A stretch of DNA of 64,000 nt, taken from assembly GCA_964597035.1 (NCBI GenBank), contig CAZQWM010000006.1, positions 1 to 64,000 of the forward strand. The letters run 5' to 3'. Shown in pieces: positions 9,801 through 18,482 of this stretch; position 1 is the stretch's first letter; every line of letters starts with the position of its first letter. Both the position numbers and the translations under genes were made by a program. Under the pieces are notes generated by a model, which saw only the letters and a program-made list of their open reading frames with translations, made no database searches and was not told the DNA's origin. Origin of the DNA: Fen-1362 sp964597035 (GTDB lineage Bacteria > Planctomycetota > Phycisphaerae > Sedimentisphaerales > Anaerobacaceae).

Positions 9801-10583
9801 TGCGATGTAGTCGCGTTCGCATTTTTGCGACCATTCGCCGGCCGGGTTGTTGGCCCGGTAGATTTTCAGGGCAAAATCGAGTCGGCCAAAGGCGTTTTGC
9901 AGGTGTTCTGTGATGATTTTTCTCTGGCCTTCGGCGAGGTCGGTTGCGAAGGGGTCCGTTGCTTCAGCGAAAAACTTTGCGCGGGCGAGCCAGTCGGGGC
10001 GAGAGACAACTGTGTCGAGAAAATCGCTTATCTCAATAATTACGGCGGGGAAGCCATCGGTCAGCCGGAGGTCTCTCCGGGCGAGAAGCTGTCGAAGGCC
10101 ATCGGCAAGATTGGGCTGCTTCCAGGCCCAGTCGATTGTCTTTTCGAGTGTTTCGGCTTTTAGCAGCTTTGCCTCGTCGGCGTCGATTATGCCGAAGGTT
10201 GGGTCGAGACCAAGCTCGTAGAAATGCTCGGTTATCAGCCGTTTGCAGAATGAGTGAATTGTGCTGATATCGGCGGCGCCGAGGAGGACGAGCTGGCGGC
10301 GGAGGTGCCGGCGAATGTCTGGGTCTTTTGTAGCTGAAACGGCCAGGTTCAACTGCACGGCAATGCGGGAGCGCATCTGCTCTGCGGCCATATCGGTAAA
10401 CGTTACGACGAGAACGCTCCAGACGTCGGGGCAGGCGGAGATATTTTTCACAGCATCGACGCAGCCGGCGGACATAACGGCGGTCTTGCCGGTGCCAGCG
10501 GAGGCAGAGACGAAGACGTCGCGAGCGTGCTCGGCAATGGCACGGCTTTGCTGGGTAGTCCAGTTAATCTTTTTTTGAGCCAT
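6891..10583 (-). CDS. addA: AddA helicase-nuclease subunit
   Basis: A 1230-residue UvrD-type helicase with a C-terminal nuclease, the AddA half of the AddAB enzyme that resects double-strand breaks for RecA. The motifs in order are Walker A SASAGTGKTAVM near the N-terminus, YVFVDECQDINS (Walker B), GDPKQSIYQWRGA, VHKSKGLEFPVVFVADL, ILYVAMTRAMDRL, and then GTATHLVI and GIIDLLI...LLVVDFKTDD of the PD-(D/E)XK nuclease. The start overlaps the end of addB by 20 bases, so translation is probably coupled. Length and motif set look intact. Confidence 0.95.
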   Translation of the reverse strand: MAQKKINWTTQQSRAIAEHARDVFVSASAGTGKTAVMSAGCVDAVKNISACPDVWSVLVVTFTDMAAEQMRSRIAVQLNLAVSATKDPDIRRHLRRQLVLLGAADISTIHSFCKRLITEHFYELGLDPTFGIIDADEAKLLKAETLEKTIDWAWKQPNLADGLRQLLARRDLRLTDGFPAVIIEISDFLDTVVSRPDWLARAKFFAEATDPFATDLAEGQRKIITEHLQNAFGRLDFALKIYRANNPAGEWSQKCERDYIAPVRQFLEWFEAGRWDTAESAIIGFQKPTVFSPKDLPPALGDLIGKMVRTALDTVKGLKDLAILNPDYLSKFAGAVGSQTLVLIELVKQFDLFYTKAKKAINCLDFADLEHHALRLLTSEVLAEGKIKPSQVAGSLRQKYKYVFVDECQDINSVQQAILDMVGSPGNVFAVGDPKQSIYQWRGARPEIFLERLKLASTEPKAAGHGLRVDLNVNFRSGRPILDFVNAVFSRIMTASFANIDYDASARLQPAPQARDEELAAPAVELHILDKSQSDEGEAEYTNRQLQAVMIADRIKQLVGADAEKSAMQILDRQTGASRPVEYRDIVILMRSLANKSDFVELLRLSGVPVSCEATAGYFEATEITDMLSLLKVLDNPRRDIPLAAVLRSPLFNLTDTDLAKIRLHGKADDNKLDFYDCVIACSKSAELGLTDKLSKALAKIDHWRTLARRGRLAELIWQIYRQSGLFSFVCALPDGRARKANLLKLHDRAVQFEGFAGTSGVPSLTRFIDFIEKLLAAGEDWSPAEPEAAAPNAVRVLSVHKSKGLEFPVVFVADLDSRFSKKDSKLDCLMDERFTLGLRIIDTDTNTRLDSLGYQVTEHNNRRKSLAEEMRILYVAMTRAMDRLVLVGCKDSSNCRSILTAASFFENQPIPQWYLESCQSHLDWILSALTKAPLLHKTFETGLATPNVQDNVFTVRLYDQPELARLVALVQNAKHTRTTRRSTKSAKRSTQDLALLKQRLSWRYQFGDAPLLPAKRTVTQWTHRNDEFVRIDYSTALSKKPAVVLAAPQTGDVDRRAIGTATHLVISRIDLSKPVTPQAVRSLTNTLVADGAITQPIALQIDAESIVGFFDTELGRMALDRNYSVQREWPFTFAVPASQWKENDLEQPRHVIQDSIIVQGIIDLLIETPNGLLVVDFKTDDVSAEEVARRADLYRTQLDLYAQAAEAITGRKILAKWLYFLSPHKAVEV

Positions 10584-13500
10584 CGATATTCTTTATTTGT
10601 TCAAGGACCTGCTGCTTGTCGACACGGCTGAGCAGATTGTAGTCATTTATGCGCCAGTCGAACCGGCAAACGGGTTTATAGTCGCACCAACTGCAGGGCG
10701 ATATTGTTCCGAGGCGATACGGGGCGACGGCGATTTTTCCGGATGCGATTTGTTCGGCGAGGTCGGCTATCTTACGGGAGCAGAATTTCAGAAACGCATC
10801 GAAATCAGCGGGGTAAAGCGCACCGAGCATATTGTACTTTCCGTAAGGGTCGCCGTCTTTTTTAATATAAAAGTTGTAGAAACGGCTGTCTTTCGAGGCG
10901 GTGGGGTCGAGCAAAGAAGCATACTCGCCATTGAATATGCCGCCTGCTTTATGGGCAAACTTCGTTCCAGCGGTGTCAATTTCTGCGAGTGAGGTCTGTT
11001 TCGGAGCGGCTTCGATGGGGATATAAAACGCACCGGCGATATCGTCGGCGATGCTCCGAACGGCGTTACGGACGGTGAGCATATAGACAGCAAGCTGGAT
11101 GTCGAGGCCATAGAAGAATTCCGACCAGCTAAATGAACTTTTGGAACCCTTTTTATAGTCGAAGACCAGAGCGACCTTTCGGCCTGAGATCTGTGCAATA
11201 TCGAGCCGGTCGATTCTGCCATTGAGTGAAAGCTGCCTGCCGGCGCTAATAGCGATTTTGAATTCGCCGATGGTTTCGCCCCCGGATTTCGGCTGGCCGA
11301 ACGAAATTTCAGAGAGAACGGGGCGGAAGCAGCCAGCGGAAATCATCCGTGATACGGCGACGACACAATCGTGCAGGTACTGGCGTGCGGAGCTGAGTAA
11401 AAAGGCATTGTGTGGGCTATGCGCGGTGAATTTGGAAATAAAAGAGTCGTCCCGGCATAAATTATCAATCTCCTCGTCAAGGACTTTAGTCAATTCGGAG
11501 GGGGTGACTTTTTCAAAGTCAATTTTCTCTTTGACCGCCCTTTTGAGGAACCGGTCGAGCGCCTGATGGTAGAACTCGCCTACGTCGAGCGGTTCAAGCT
11601 TGAACTCGTCTCGCTTTTTTAGTTCGAGGACGTGCCGGGCAAAGTGTTTGTAAGGACAGGCGGCGAAGGTACTCAGGCGAGAGGCAGAACTGGTCAATTG
11701 TCCGCCAAAAAGAGCATTCACAACGCTGTCATCAAGACAGGCATTGTTTTCATAGCCGATTGCACGATTTACTCTCGAACCAAGCTCTGCAAGCTGGTCG
11801 TCGTTTTGCATATCACTCAGAATAGCCGCAAGCCGGGGGTCATCGGAAGGTGATTGTTTACCGAGTCGGCAGCAGAGCAGGTCCTCAAGCTCATACTCGC
11901 TGGAGACTTCTTCGATTTCGGATGGCTCCGGGGCCGGTGTCTCGGGTTTGAGGTCTTCAAAAAGCTCGCAAAGGTTATCGACAAAGGGCGAACGGACAAC
12001 GGCACTTGCCTTATTGTCAACGGCGGGCCAGGTGATGCATAAAAATTCGGATGGCCGGGTAAAGGCGATGTAGGCAAGATATGCCCGATTAGCCAGCTCC
12101 TGCCGGATGCCGGGTGGCAGGTCGAGGCCTGAGGACTGAGCAACGAGGCGGTCGTCTTCTGTGAGGATGCTGTCGAAAACAACGGGCGTGGGAAACTGCC
12201 TTTCGGTCGCGCCAATCAGGAAGACGGCCTTCAAATCGGGATGACGGCTCCGCTCGATTGAGCCGACGAGGACCTGGTCGAGATTGGGAGGTATGAAGGC
12301 GAGGGTTATCTGCGAAAACGCGGAACGGATAATAGCAAAGAAATCCTCACAGCCAAGGGGACAATCGATGAAGGCCTCGGTCAGCTCGTCAAAGACATCA
12401 AATAGGTACTTATAAAGCTGGCAGTGCTCGTCGGCAGTTGCGTAATCGGCCCGGTTGAGGGCATTTTTGACCCAAGCCGAGATGCGTTTGTGAATATCGA
12501 TGGTTTCGAGAAAATCGAAAACGACACCTTTGAACTGCCCGGCAGTCATCAGGCCATTTGTGTCGGCGGCGTCGGCAAGATGTTTTTTCAATCGCACCAA
12601 CGGTGCGATTGCTTTTCGGCGGATATGGTCAACCTGCTGCTCGTGAAAACGCTCGGCCTTTTCGGCTGCGTATTGCCAGGGTGCTGCTGCGGTCCAGTCG
12701 GAGGCAGTTATTCCGAAGGCGATGCAATAATTTTCCAGAATGTCAACCTCGCCTCGCTCGATATCGAGCAGGTCCGACTTGAGATACGCGAACACGTCGG
12801 CGGGTGAGAAATCATTCGTCACGGCGGCGAGGGCGGAACAAAGCAATTCGATAACGGGGTGCTGATTCAACGGCCGGCGCCTGTCGATAAAAACGGGGAT
12901 TTTGTAATCTTCGAACGAGGCCTTGATGTAATGAGCGTAGCGGTCGATGTCGGAGGCAATTACGGCGATGTCGCGGTATCTGCAGCCGGCGTCTCTTACG
13001 AGTTTGGCGATTTGCGAGGCGACGAAGCGGACTTCGGCGCGGGCGTTCGGTGCCGAGACGATACGGATTTTATCCTCGGCGGCCATCTTAGGCAGGGCAG
13101 GTGTAAATACGGTGCGTTCGAGGTGGGCAAGCGGAGGGCTGGCAGAGAAGCGTTGCGGCTTGTCGAGAATCAAAGGATTTTCGAGTTTAAGCCGGCATTT
13201 TTTTATACCCTCAACGAGGTCGGCATAGGTCTGGCCGGTGGGGCTGAACAAGTCGGCGGGGTCAATTCGGGCCTTATCGGGATTAGCAAGGTCAATTGCA
13301 GCGGAGTCGAGGCAGAGGGCAATTCGGGCGTCGTTGACGGTTTTTAACAGCCCGGTCAATAGCGCAAGTTCAGCAGAGGTGAAGCCGGCGAAGCCATCGA
13401 CCCACAGCCGAGCACCTTTCAGAAAAGGCGCCTTGTGAAGTGCCCTGCAGGCGGAAACCAGTTGCATATCGGGGTCGAGGAACCTGCCCTCGATGAACTT

Positions 13501-14013
13501 CTGGTACTCACCGAAAACAACGGCGATATCGGCGAACTTGGCGGCGGTGAGGTTGTCGGTTTTGGTTTTTTGAAGCTTTTGGACGAGGTTTTCGAGGTCT
13601 TCCGGGGTGTTGGCATATTGTTGAAGCCGGGTGATGGTCTCGGCGAGTCGCAGGCCGAGGCCCGGCAGGCGAGCGGAACCGGAGAAGACCTTTAGCCTAG
13701 TGGAGCAATCGCGGAGGATTCTCTGGATGACCATATTACGGCCGAGCCGGGAGATGAAGGGCCTGGCGGAATTCTTACCAAGGGCGAGATACACGAGGCG
13801 GTCGAAGGACAGGACGTGGAGGCGGTTATAGCCGGTAATTCGGCGGTCGCTGAGAATGGAGCGCTGGGCCTGGTAGGTGGCCTGTTCGGGGACGAGATAA
13901 ATCAGCGGCCGGCTGTCCGACTGGAGGAGAGCATCGACTATTGCATTTACGCAATAGTGCGTTTTACCCGTGCCGCTTCTGCCGATGATAAACCGAACAG
14001 CCATAAGGGACAT
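10564..14013 (-). CDS. addB: AddB helicase-nuclease subunit
   Basis: About 1149 residues, the AddB partner of AddA. It starts with FIIGRSGTGKTHY (Walker A) and ends with a PD-(D/E)XK nuclease (GRIDRLD...VFDYKK). Four cysteines that form the iron-sulfur staple in AddB are all present: one in AACPYKHF near residue 786, and CSWCDYKPVC near 1107-1116 (C-x2-C-x5-C). Spacing agrees with the Bacillus enzyme. The start is uncertain: ATG codons at 14013 and 14004 both lack a strong binding site, and the family usually begins a few residues before the Walker A strand. It is divergent from the secreted protease gene. Confidence 0.93.
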   Translation of the reverse strand: MSLMAVRFIIGRSGTGKTHYCVNAIVDALLQSDSRPLIYLVPEQATYQAQRSILSDRRITGYNRLHVLSFDRLVYLALGKNSARPFISRLGRNMVIQRILRDCSTRLKVFSGSARLPGLGLRLAETITRLQQYANTPEDLENLVQKLQKTKTDNLTAAKFADIAVVFGEYQKFIEGRFLDPDMQLVSACRALHKAPFLKGARLWVDGFAGFTSAELALLTGLLKTVNDARIALCLDSAAIDLANPDKARIDPADLFSPTGQTYADLVEGIKKCRLKLENPLILDKPQRFSASPPLAHLERTVFTPALPKMAAEDKIRIVSAPNARAEVRFVASQIAKLVRDAGCRYRDIAVIASDIDRYAHYIKASFEDYKIPVFIDRRRPLNQHPVIELLCSALAAVTNDFSPADVFAYLKSDLLDIERGEVDILENYCIAFGITASDWTAAAPWQYAAEKAERFHEQQVDHIRRKAIAPLVRLKKHLADAADTNGLMTAGQFKGVVFDFLETIDIHKRISAWVKNALNRADYATADEHCQLYKYLFDVFDELTEAFIDCPLGCEDFFAIIRSAFSQITLAFIPPNLDQVLVGSIERSRHPDLKAVFLIGATERQFPTPVVFDSILTEDDRLVAQSSGLDLPPGIRQELANRAYLAYIAFTRPSEFLCITWPAVDNKASAVVRSPFVDNLCELFEDLKPETPAPEPSEIEEVSSEYELEDLLCCRLGKQSPSDDPRLAAILSDMQNDDQLAELGSRVNRAIGYENNACLDDSVVNALFGGQLTSSASRLSTFAACPYKHFARHVLELKKRDEFKLEPLDVGEFYHQALDRFLKRAVKEKIDFEKVTPSELTKVLDEEIDNLCRDDSFISKFTAHSPHNAFLLSSARQYLHDCVVAVSRMISAGCFRPVLSEISFGQPKSGGETIGEFKIAISAGRQLSLNGRIDRLDIAQISGRKVALVFDYKKGSKSSFSWSEFFYGLDIQLAVYMLTVRNAVRSIADDIAGAFYIPIEAAPKQTSLAEIDTAGTKFAHKAGGIFNGEYASLLDPTASKDSRFYNFYIKKDGDPYGKYNMLGALYPADFDAFLKFCSRKIADLAEQIASGKIAVAPYRLGTISPCSWCDYKPVCRFDWRINDYNLLSRVDKQQVLEQIKNIDGSKKD

Positions 14014-14100
14014 CCGAAAAAAACAGGTGAATCGATGTATCAACTCTTTTGCCGTAGAGTATAATAAGAGAAGGCGGATTTGGCTATGTTAGAGGTCACG

Positions 14101-15309
14101 ATGAGAAAAAAGGCATTAGAGGGTGTGAAAATCTCGGTGCTGGCGCTGGTTTTGGCCCTCGGCGGGGTATGTTTTGGCGATACGTTCACCAATCGCCAGA
14201 CGGGTGCGAAGCTGCACGGATATGCAATGAGCCAGGCCGAAGACGGACGGACAAACGTGCATACCCAGGAAAAGGGGGTTATGGAGCTTAATCCGGCCGA
14301 GTGGGAAATCACGCGTGATGAGTCAGGAAGAAACAACAAGGTAGTGGTGCTGCCGGTTGAAGAAGCGATTATGTTAGAGATTGAGACGGACGCCTTCGAG
14401 AAGGCCTTAGCGGCGGCAGCCGACAGCGGACCGCTTTTTATACTGATTGAAATGGATACGCCTGGCGGACGGATTGATATGGCCCAGCGGATGTGCGCGG
14501 CGATAACAAAGACGACAGACTATTGCAATGTGATTGCGTTTGTCAGGGGCGGCCAATATGGCGGCGCAATATCGGCGGGAGCGGCGGTCGCTCTTGCGTG
14601 CGACAAGATTTATATGGCGAAGAATACGGTCATCGGCGCCGCAAGTTTAGTGTCTCTGACAAAAAGCAAGGAAGAAAACAAAGACAAGAGTTACACCGAT
14701 GTGATTGACGAGAAATTCAGCTCGCTCTGGCGGGCATACCTTGCCTCGCTGGCGCAGCAGAACGACCGGCCGGGATTGTTAGCGAGGGCAATGGTTGACA
14801 ACGACATCGAGGTAATTGAGGTAAAGCAGTCCGAAAAGAGACTGTTTATAGAGCCGACGAACAAGACCACCGACCAGCAATTGGTGCGGACGTGGAGCAC
14901 AAAGGGGTCGCTTTTGACGCTGACCGCGGAAGAGGCGGTGGACAGCACGATAGCAGACGGATTAGTCAGCTCGCGGGAAGAGCTTTTAGGGCAATTGCAG
15001 GCCGGCGACGCGGAGATGGTGGTTGACAAGAGTATGGAAAAGGCCCGCAGAGAAATGGATATAGTGCGGCGACAACTGGAGGGGATAAGAAAGTCGCTCG
15101 ATATGAAGATGAAACAGGCACAATATCCACAGCCGGCACCTAAGGCACTTGGTATTCTGCGCGGGGCCAGAGAGGAATTCGAGACGCTGATAAGCATGGC
15201 AAAGAAATACCCCGACCTGAAGCTGGATGTTGCGGCCTTAGAGGACGAGTTGAATTCGGTCAATGCGAACTTCGAGAGAATAATGCTGGAGACGAAGAGG
15301 CGCAAGTAG
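14101..15309 (+). CDS. Secreted ClpP-fold serine protease (NfeD/SppA-like)
   Basis: A 402-residue protein with a signal segment (VKISVLALVLALGGVCFGD). The core has MEIETDAFEKAL, FILIEMDTPGG, and GGAISAGAAVALACDKIYMA, the strand-and-nucleophile layout of the ClpP/crotonase-like proteases found at the N-terminus of NfeD and in SppA; the Ser in AISAGA is the likely nucleophile. A lysine-rich stretch after VSLTKSKEEN could supply the base. The C-terminal third is charged and predicted coiled coil, without the NfeD membrane domain. Start 14101 has GAGG five bases upstream. It would act outside the cytoplasmic membrane. Substrate unknown. Confidence 0.7.
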   Translation: MRKKALEGVKISVLALVLALGGVCFGDTFTNRQTGAKLHGYAMSQAEDGRTNVHTQEKGVMELNPAEWEITRDESGRNNKVVVLPVEEAIMLEIETDAFEKALAAAADSGPLFILIEMDTPGGRIDMAQRMCAAITKTTDYCNVIAFVRGGQYGGAISAGAAVALACDKIYMAKNTVIGAASLVSLTKSKEENKDKSYTDVIDEKFSSLWRAYLASLAQQNDRPGLLARAMVDNDIEVIEVKQSEKRLFIEPTNKTTDQQLVRTWSTKGSLLTLTAEEAVDSTIADGLVSSREELLGQLQAGDAEMVVDKSMEKARREMDIVRRQLEGIRKSLDMKMKQAQYPQPAPKALGILRGAREEFETLISMAKKYPDLKLDVAALEDELNSVNANFERIMLETKRRK

Positions 15310-15367
15310 CTTCAAGGCATCCAGGGCCCGCCAAATATCCTGCAGAACAGGGGCAGCATACTGTAGT

Positions 15368-15991
15368 ATGAAGGTAATCGGGATTTCAACCAGTCCGAGA
15401 GAGCAAAGCAACAGCGACATACTTCTGCGCCGTGCATTGGAGGGGACCGCAAGCACGGGGGCGAATACGGAATATCTCCGTCTGGGGGATTACAAGATAG
15501 CGCCGTGCTCGGCCTGCGGGGCGTGCTACAAGACGGGCGAGTGCGCGATTAAGGACGATTTTCAAAAGGTGCTCAATAAGATGCTCGATGCGGACCGCCT
15601 GATTTTTGCGACGCCGATATACTTTATGAGCGTCTGTGCGCAGGCGAAAATCCTCATCGACCGCTGTCAGTGCCTGTGGGCGACGAAGTACGTGCTCAAA
15701 CGGCCGATTGAGCAGACGCAGGGGAGACATCGGCTGGCTATGGTCATCGCCGTCGGGGCTACAAAGAGTAAGAAGATGTTCGAAAGCGTCAGGATGACTA
15801 TGAAGTACTGGTTCGACGTGCTCGACGTGAGATACTTCGCAAATCTTTTTGTCAACAAAATCGAAGAGGCAGGCAAAATTGCGGGAAATGCCGAGGCGAT
15901 GAGCGAGGCGTTCCGGCTTGGCGCGGAACTTGTAGGTGCAGAAGAAACGACACTGGAAAAAACGATAGACGTAGAAATAACGGCGGGTTAA
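15368..15991 (+). CDS. Iron-sulfur flavoprotein (flavodoxin-like reductase)
   Basis: A 207-residue NADPH-dependent FMN reductase-fold protein. The N-terminus ISTSPREQSNSDILLRRAL is the FMN phosphate loop, and IFATPIYFMSVCAQAKILIDR is the second flavin-binding strand. Between them are cysteines 47, 50, 53 and 59 in a compact C-x2-C-x2-C-x5-C motif, as in the iron-sulfur flavoproteins of methanogens and other anaerobes, which bind a 4Fe-4S cluster. These act as electron carriers or reduce oxygen and peroxide. A related protein is encoded on the other strand at 16527-17087. The natural electron donor cannot be deduced. Confidence 0.85.
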   Translation: MKVIGISTSPREQSNSDILLRRALEGTASTGANTEYLRLGDYKIAPCSACGACYKTGECAIKDDFQKVLNKMLDADRLIFATPIYFMSVCAQAKILIDRCQCLWATKYVLKRPIEQTQGRHRLAMVIAVGATKSKKMFESVRMTMKYWFDVLDVRYFANLFVNKIEEAGKIAGNAEAMSEAFRLGAELVGAEETTLEKTIDVEITAG

Positions 15992-16003
15992 GCAGAGTCG
16001 TGT

Positions 16004-16429
16004 CTAATCGTGGTCAAGCGTGACGGATTTTCTCTGTCGTTTGAGTTCGGCGCGGCGGCGTTTTCGAAGGAGGCGTTTCTGTTTTGCGGCGTATGGGACG
16101 GCGGTCGGTTTTCTAACGGGTTTTTCTTTGAGTGCGCGGGTGAGCAACTCGGCAAGGCGTTTAAGGGTGGCCCTGCGATTTGCCTGCTGGGTCCTGTGAC
16201 GCTGAGAGATGACTTTTAAGACACCGTCTTTCGAAATCCTGTTCGCGAGACGGGCCGAGAGGCGTTTTTTCTGCACATCGGTCAGCCCCTTCGAGGCAGA
16301 GACATTAAACAGAAGTGTGACACGGGTATTTAGCTTATTGACGTTCTGTCCGCCGGGCCCGGTGCTGCGGGAGAACCTGTAGGCGATATCATTATCGCTG
16401 ATAACTATATTATCAGTAAGGCGAATCAT
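16004..16429 (-). CDS. arfB: Alternative ribosome-rescue factor ArfB
   Basis: A 141-residue release-factor-like protein with RFSRSTGPGGQNVNK, which carries the GGQ peptidyl-tRNA hydrolysis motif, but without the codon-recognition domains of RF1/RF2. The C-terminal tail is strongly basic (KQKRLLRKRRRAELKRQRK), as in ArfB (YaeJ), where it probes the empty mRNA channel of a stalled ribosome. Length fits the family. It is convergent with the iron-sulfur flavoprotein gene. Confidence 0.92.
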   Translation of the reverse strand: MIRLTDNIVISDNDIAYRFSRSTGPGGQNVNKLNTRVTLLFNVSASKGLTDVQKKRLSARLANRISKDGVLKVISQRHRTQQANRRATLKRLAELLTRALKEKPVRKPTAVPYAAKQKRLLRKRRRAELKRQRKSVTLDHD

Positions 16430-16526
16430 AAGACAGGTCCACCATGCTGCTTATAGTTCGGAAATCCTGAATGAGGAAATCTATAATCAATACCCGGCAT
16501 TCGAAAACGTCGCCGACAAATAACGC

Positions 16527-17087
16527 CTATAAATCATGTGCCAGCTTTTCACCCAATAACTTCGCATCTTTTAGCCGGTCGGGCTTTTTGAGAATATCGC
16601 CTTTTGCACTTACTCCGGGAACGATGAGCCGGCCAACGAGGTTCATTTCGAGATAGCTAAGTGCTTTTTCAAAAAACTCGACAACGGGCCTGGCCGTTTC
16701 GATGGTCTCCTCTTCAAACGGTATTGTGATGACGGCCTTTCTGCCTTTTATCTTTATCCTGTTTTCGGGACAATTGAAATAAACGAAGCGGTCGATGAAC
16801 GCTTTCATCAGAGCGGTCGGGCCATACCAGTAAACGGGGGTGCCGAACACAATTGCATCGGAGGCAATTATCTTCGGGTAGATATCGAGCATATCATCGT
16901 TCTTACTGCATTGTTTTCCCTGCCAGCACAAATGACAGCCGTCGCATTCTTTGATGTTCAAATCGCCCAAGTATATCGTGTCAACTTCGGCGTCTTTTGC
17001 GCGAGCGCCTTCGGCGATTCTTTCGACGAGTATATCGGTATTGCCACCTTTACGCGGACTGCCAACTATGGCCAAAATTCTTTTCAT
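16527..17087 (-). CDS. Iron-sulfur flavoprotein, second member
   Basis: A 186-residue flavodoxin-like protein of the NADPH-dependent FMN reductase fold. It has VGSPRKGGNTDIL as phosphate loop, cysteines at 48, 51, 54 and 60 (C-x2-C-x2-C-x5-C), and VFGTPVYWYGPTALMKAFIDR. The cysteine spacing is identical to the protein at 15368-15991, but the rest is clearly different, so the two are old paralogs rather than a recent copy. It starts shortly after murA ends (17 bases), in the same direction, so it may be the last gene of that transcript. Confidence 0.85.
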   Translation of the reverse strand: MKRILAIVGSPRKGGNTDILVERIAEGARAKDAEVDTIYLGDLNIKECDGCHLCWQGKQCSKNDDMLDIYPKIIASDAIVFGTPVYWYGPTALMKAFIDRFVYFNCPENRIKIKGRKAVITIPFEEETIETARPVVEFFEKALSYLEMNLVGRLIVPGVSAKGDILKKPDRLKDAKLLGEKLAHDL

Positions 17088-17104
17088 TTGAAAAGACCTG
17101 TTGA

Positions 17105-18373
17105 TTAGTCGCTTTCGCGAGTGATTTTTGCACCGACGGGATTGAGGCGCTGCTCGATTTTTTCGTAGCCGCGGTCGATGTGATAAACTCTGTTGATGAC
17201 GGTCTCGCCCTCGGCGGCCAGCGCAGCCAGAACAAGCGCGGCCGATGCGCGGAGATCGGAAGCCATTACTGGGGCGGCTATAAGCTTACCTACACCGGAG
17301 ACAATGACTGCTGAGCCCTCTTTTCGCAGATTCGCCGCCATACGGCTAAGCTCGGCGACGTGCATAAACCTGTCTGGGAATATTTTTTCTATTATGATGC
17401 TGTTACCCTCAGCAAGGGCAAGCAAGGCCATAAATTGTGCCTGGAGGTCGGTGGGGAAGCCGGGATACGGCTGGGTGGTTATATCGGCCGAGTGAACCCG
17501 GACGGAGCAGGCGACGATACAGCCGGAATTTTCGGCTTCGATGGTAACGCCGATACTGCGGAGCTTGTCAACTACGGCCATAAGGTCGGCGAGCCGGCAA
17601 TTATTTACGTGCAGGCATCCCTTTGTGATGGCAGCGGCGGCCATAAACGTTCCGGCCTCAATACGGTCGGGGATGACCCGGTAATTAAACGGCTGGAGCT
17701 TGTTGACGCCTTCGATGACGAGCCGGGGCGAGCCGATGCCGGATATTTTTGCGCCCATCGAATTGAGGCAGTGTGCAAGGTCTGTGATTTCCGGCTCGCA
17801 GGCGGCGGATTCGATAACGGTGGTTCCTTTGGCGAGGGTTGCGGCCATAAGGACATTTGCGGTGCCGAGGACGGTCGAGCCGAACGGGCCGCCGAGGAAT
17901 ATCTCATTGCCTCGCAGGCCACGACCGGCGTCGGCAACGATGTAACCGTTTTCGAGACGGATTTGTGCACCCAGCTCGCTTAGCCCTCGAAGATGGATAT
18001 CGACAGGTCGATAACCGATAGCGCAGCCGCCGGGCATCGAGACCTCTGCTTTGCCCCGGCGGGCAAGGAGCGGGCCGAGGATGCAGATACCTGCCCGCAT
18101 TCTGCGGACAATGTCGTATTCACCGACGGGTTTTTCTATGATGGTCGAATCGATGGTGATGCTGCCGTCGGGCCGCCTGTTGACCTTGCAACCGATGTCG
18201 GTGAGCAACTGTGAAAAGACGAAAATATCCGAAAGCTGAGGGGCCCCTTTTAATACGGATACGCCGGGCGCCAGGACGGCTGCGGCCATAATCGGTAAAG
18301 ATGCGTTTTTCGAACCGTTCACAGCTACCGTGCCGGAGAGCCGAACGGGACCTTCGATTCGAAATATGTCCAT
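17105..18373 (-). CDS. murA: UDP-N-acetylglucosamine 1-carboxyvinyltransferase
   Basis: A 422-residue MurA, which transfers enolpyruvate from PEP to UDP-GlcNAc, the first committed step of peptidoglycan synthesis. It begins with FRIEGPVRLSGTVAVNGSKNASLP, and has the catalytic cysteine loop PGGCAIGYRPVDIHL and PGFPTDLQAQFMALLALAEG near the middle. The Cys is retained, so normal fosfomycin sensitivity would be expected. Start 18373 is chosen because AAGGGA lies seven bases upstream; an ATG six bases earlier is too close to it. It is divergent from the CPBP protease gene. Confidence 0.96.
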   Translation of the reverse strand: MDIFRIEGPVRLSGTVAVNGSKNASLPIMAAAVLAPGVSVLKGAPQLSDIFVFSQLLTDIGCKVNRRPDGSITIDSTIIEKPVGEYDIVRRMRAGICILGPLLARRGKAEVSMPGGCAIGYRPVDIHLRGLSELGAQIRLENGYIVADAGRGLRGNEIFLGGPFGSTVLGTANVLMAATLAKGTTVIESAACEPEITDLAHCLNSMGAKISGIGSPRLVIEGVNKLQPFNYRVIPDRIEAGTFMAAAAITKGCLHVNNCRLADLMAVVDKLRSIGVTIEAENSGCIVACSVRVHSADITTQPYPGFPTDLQAQFMALLALAEGNSIIIEKIFPDRFMHVAELSRMAANLRKEGSAVIVSGVGKLIAAPVMASDLRASAALVLAALAAEGETVINRVYHIDRGYEKIEQRLNPVGAKITRESD

Positions 18374-18482
18374 AGCCATTTCCCTTGAAAAGCAAGGAGC
18401 GCTTTGCAATACTTCGCAAGCCGGATTGCGTTAATGTAATCCAATCCGACTGTAATTTCAAGACATCAAGGCCAAAACCATT

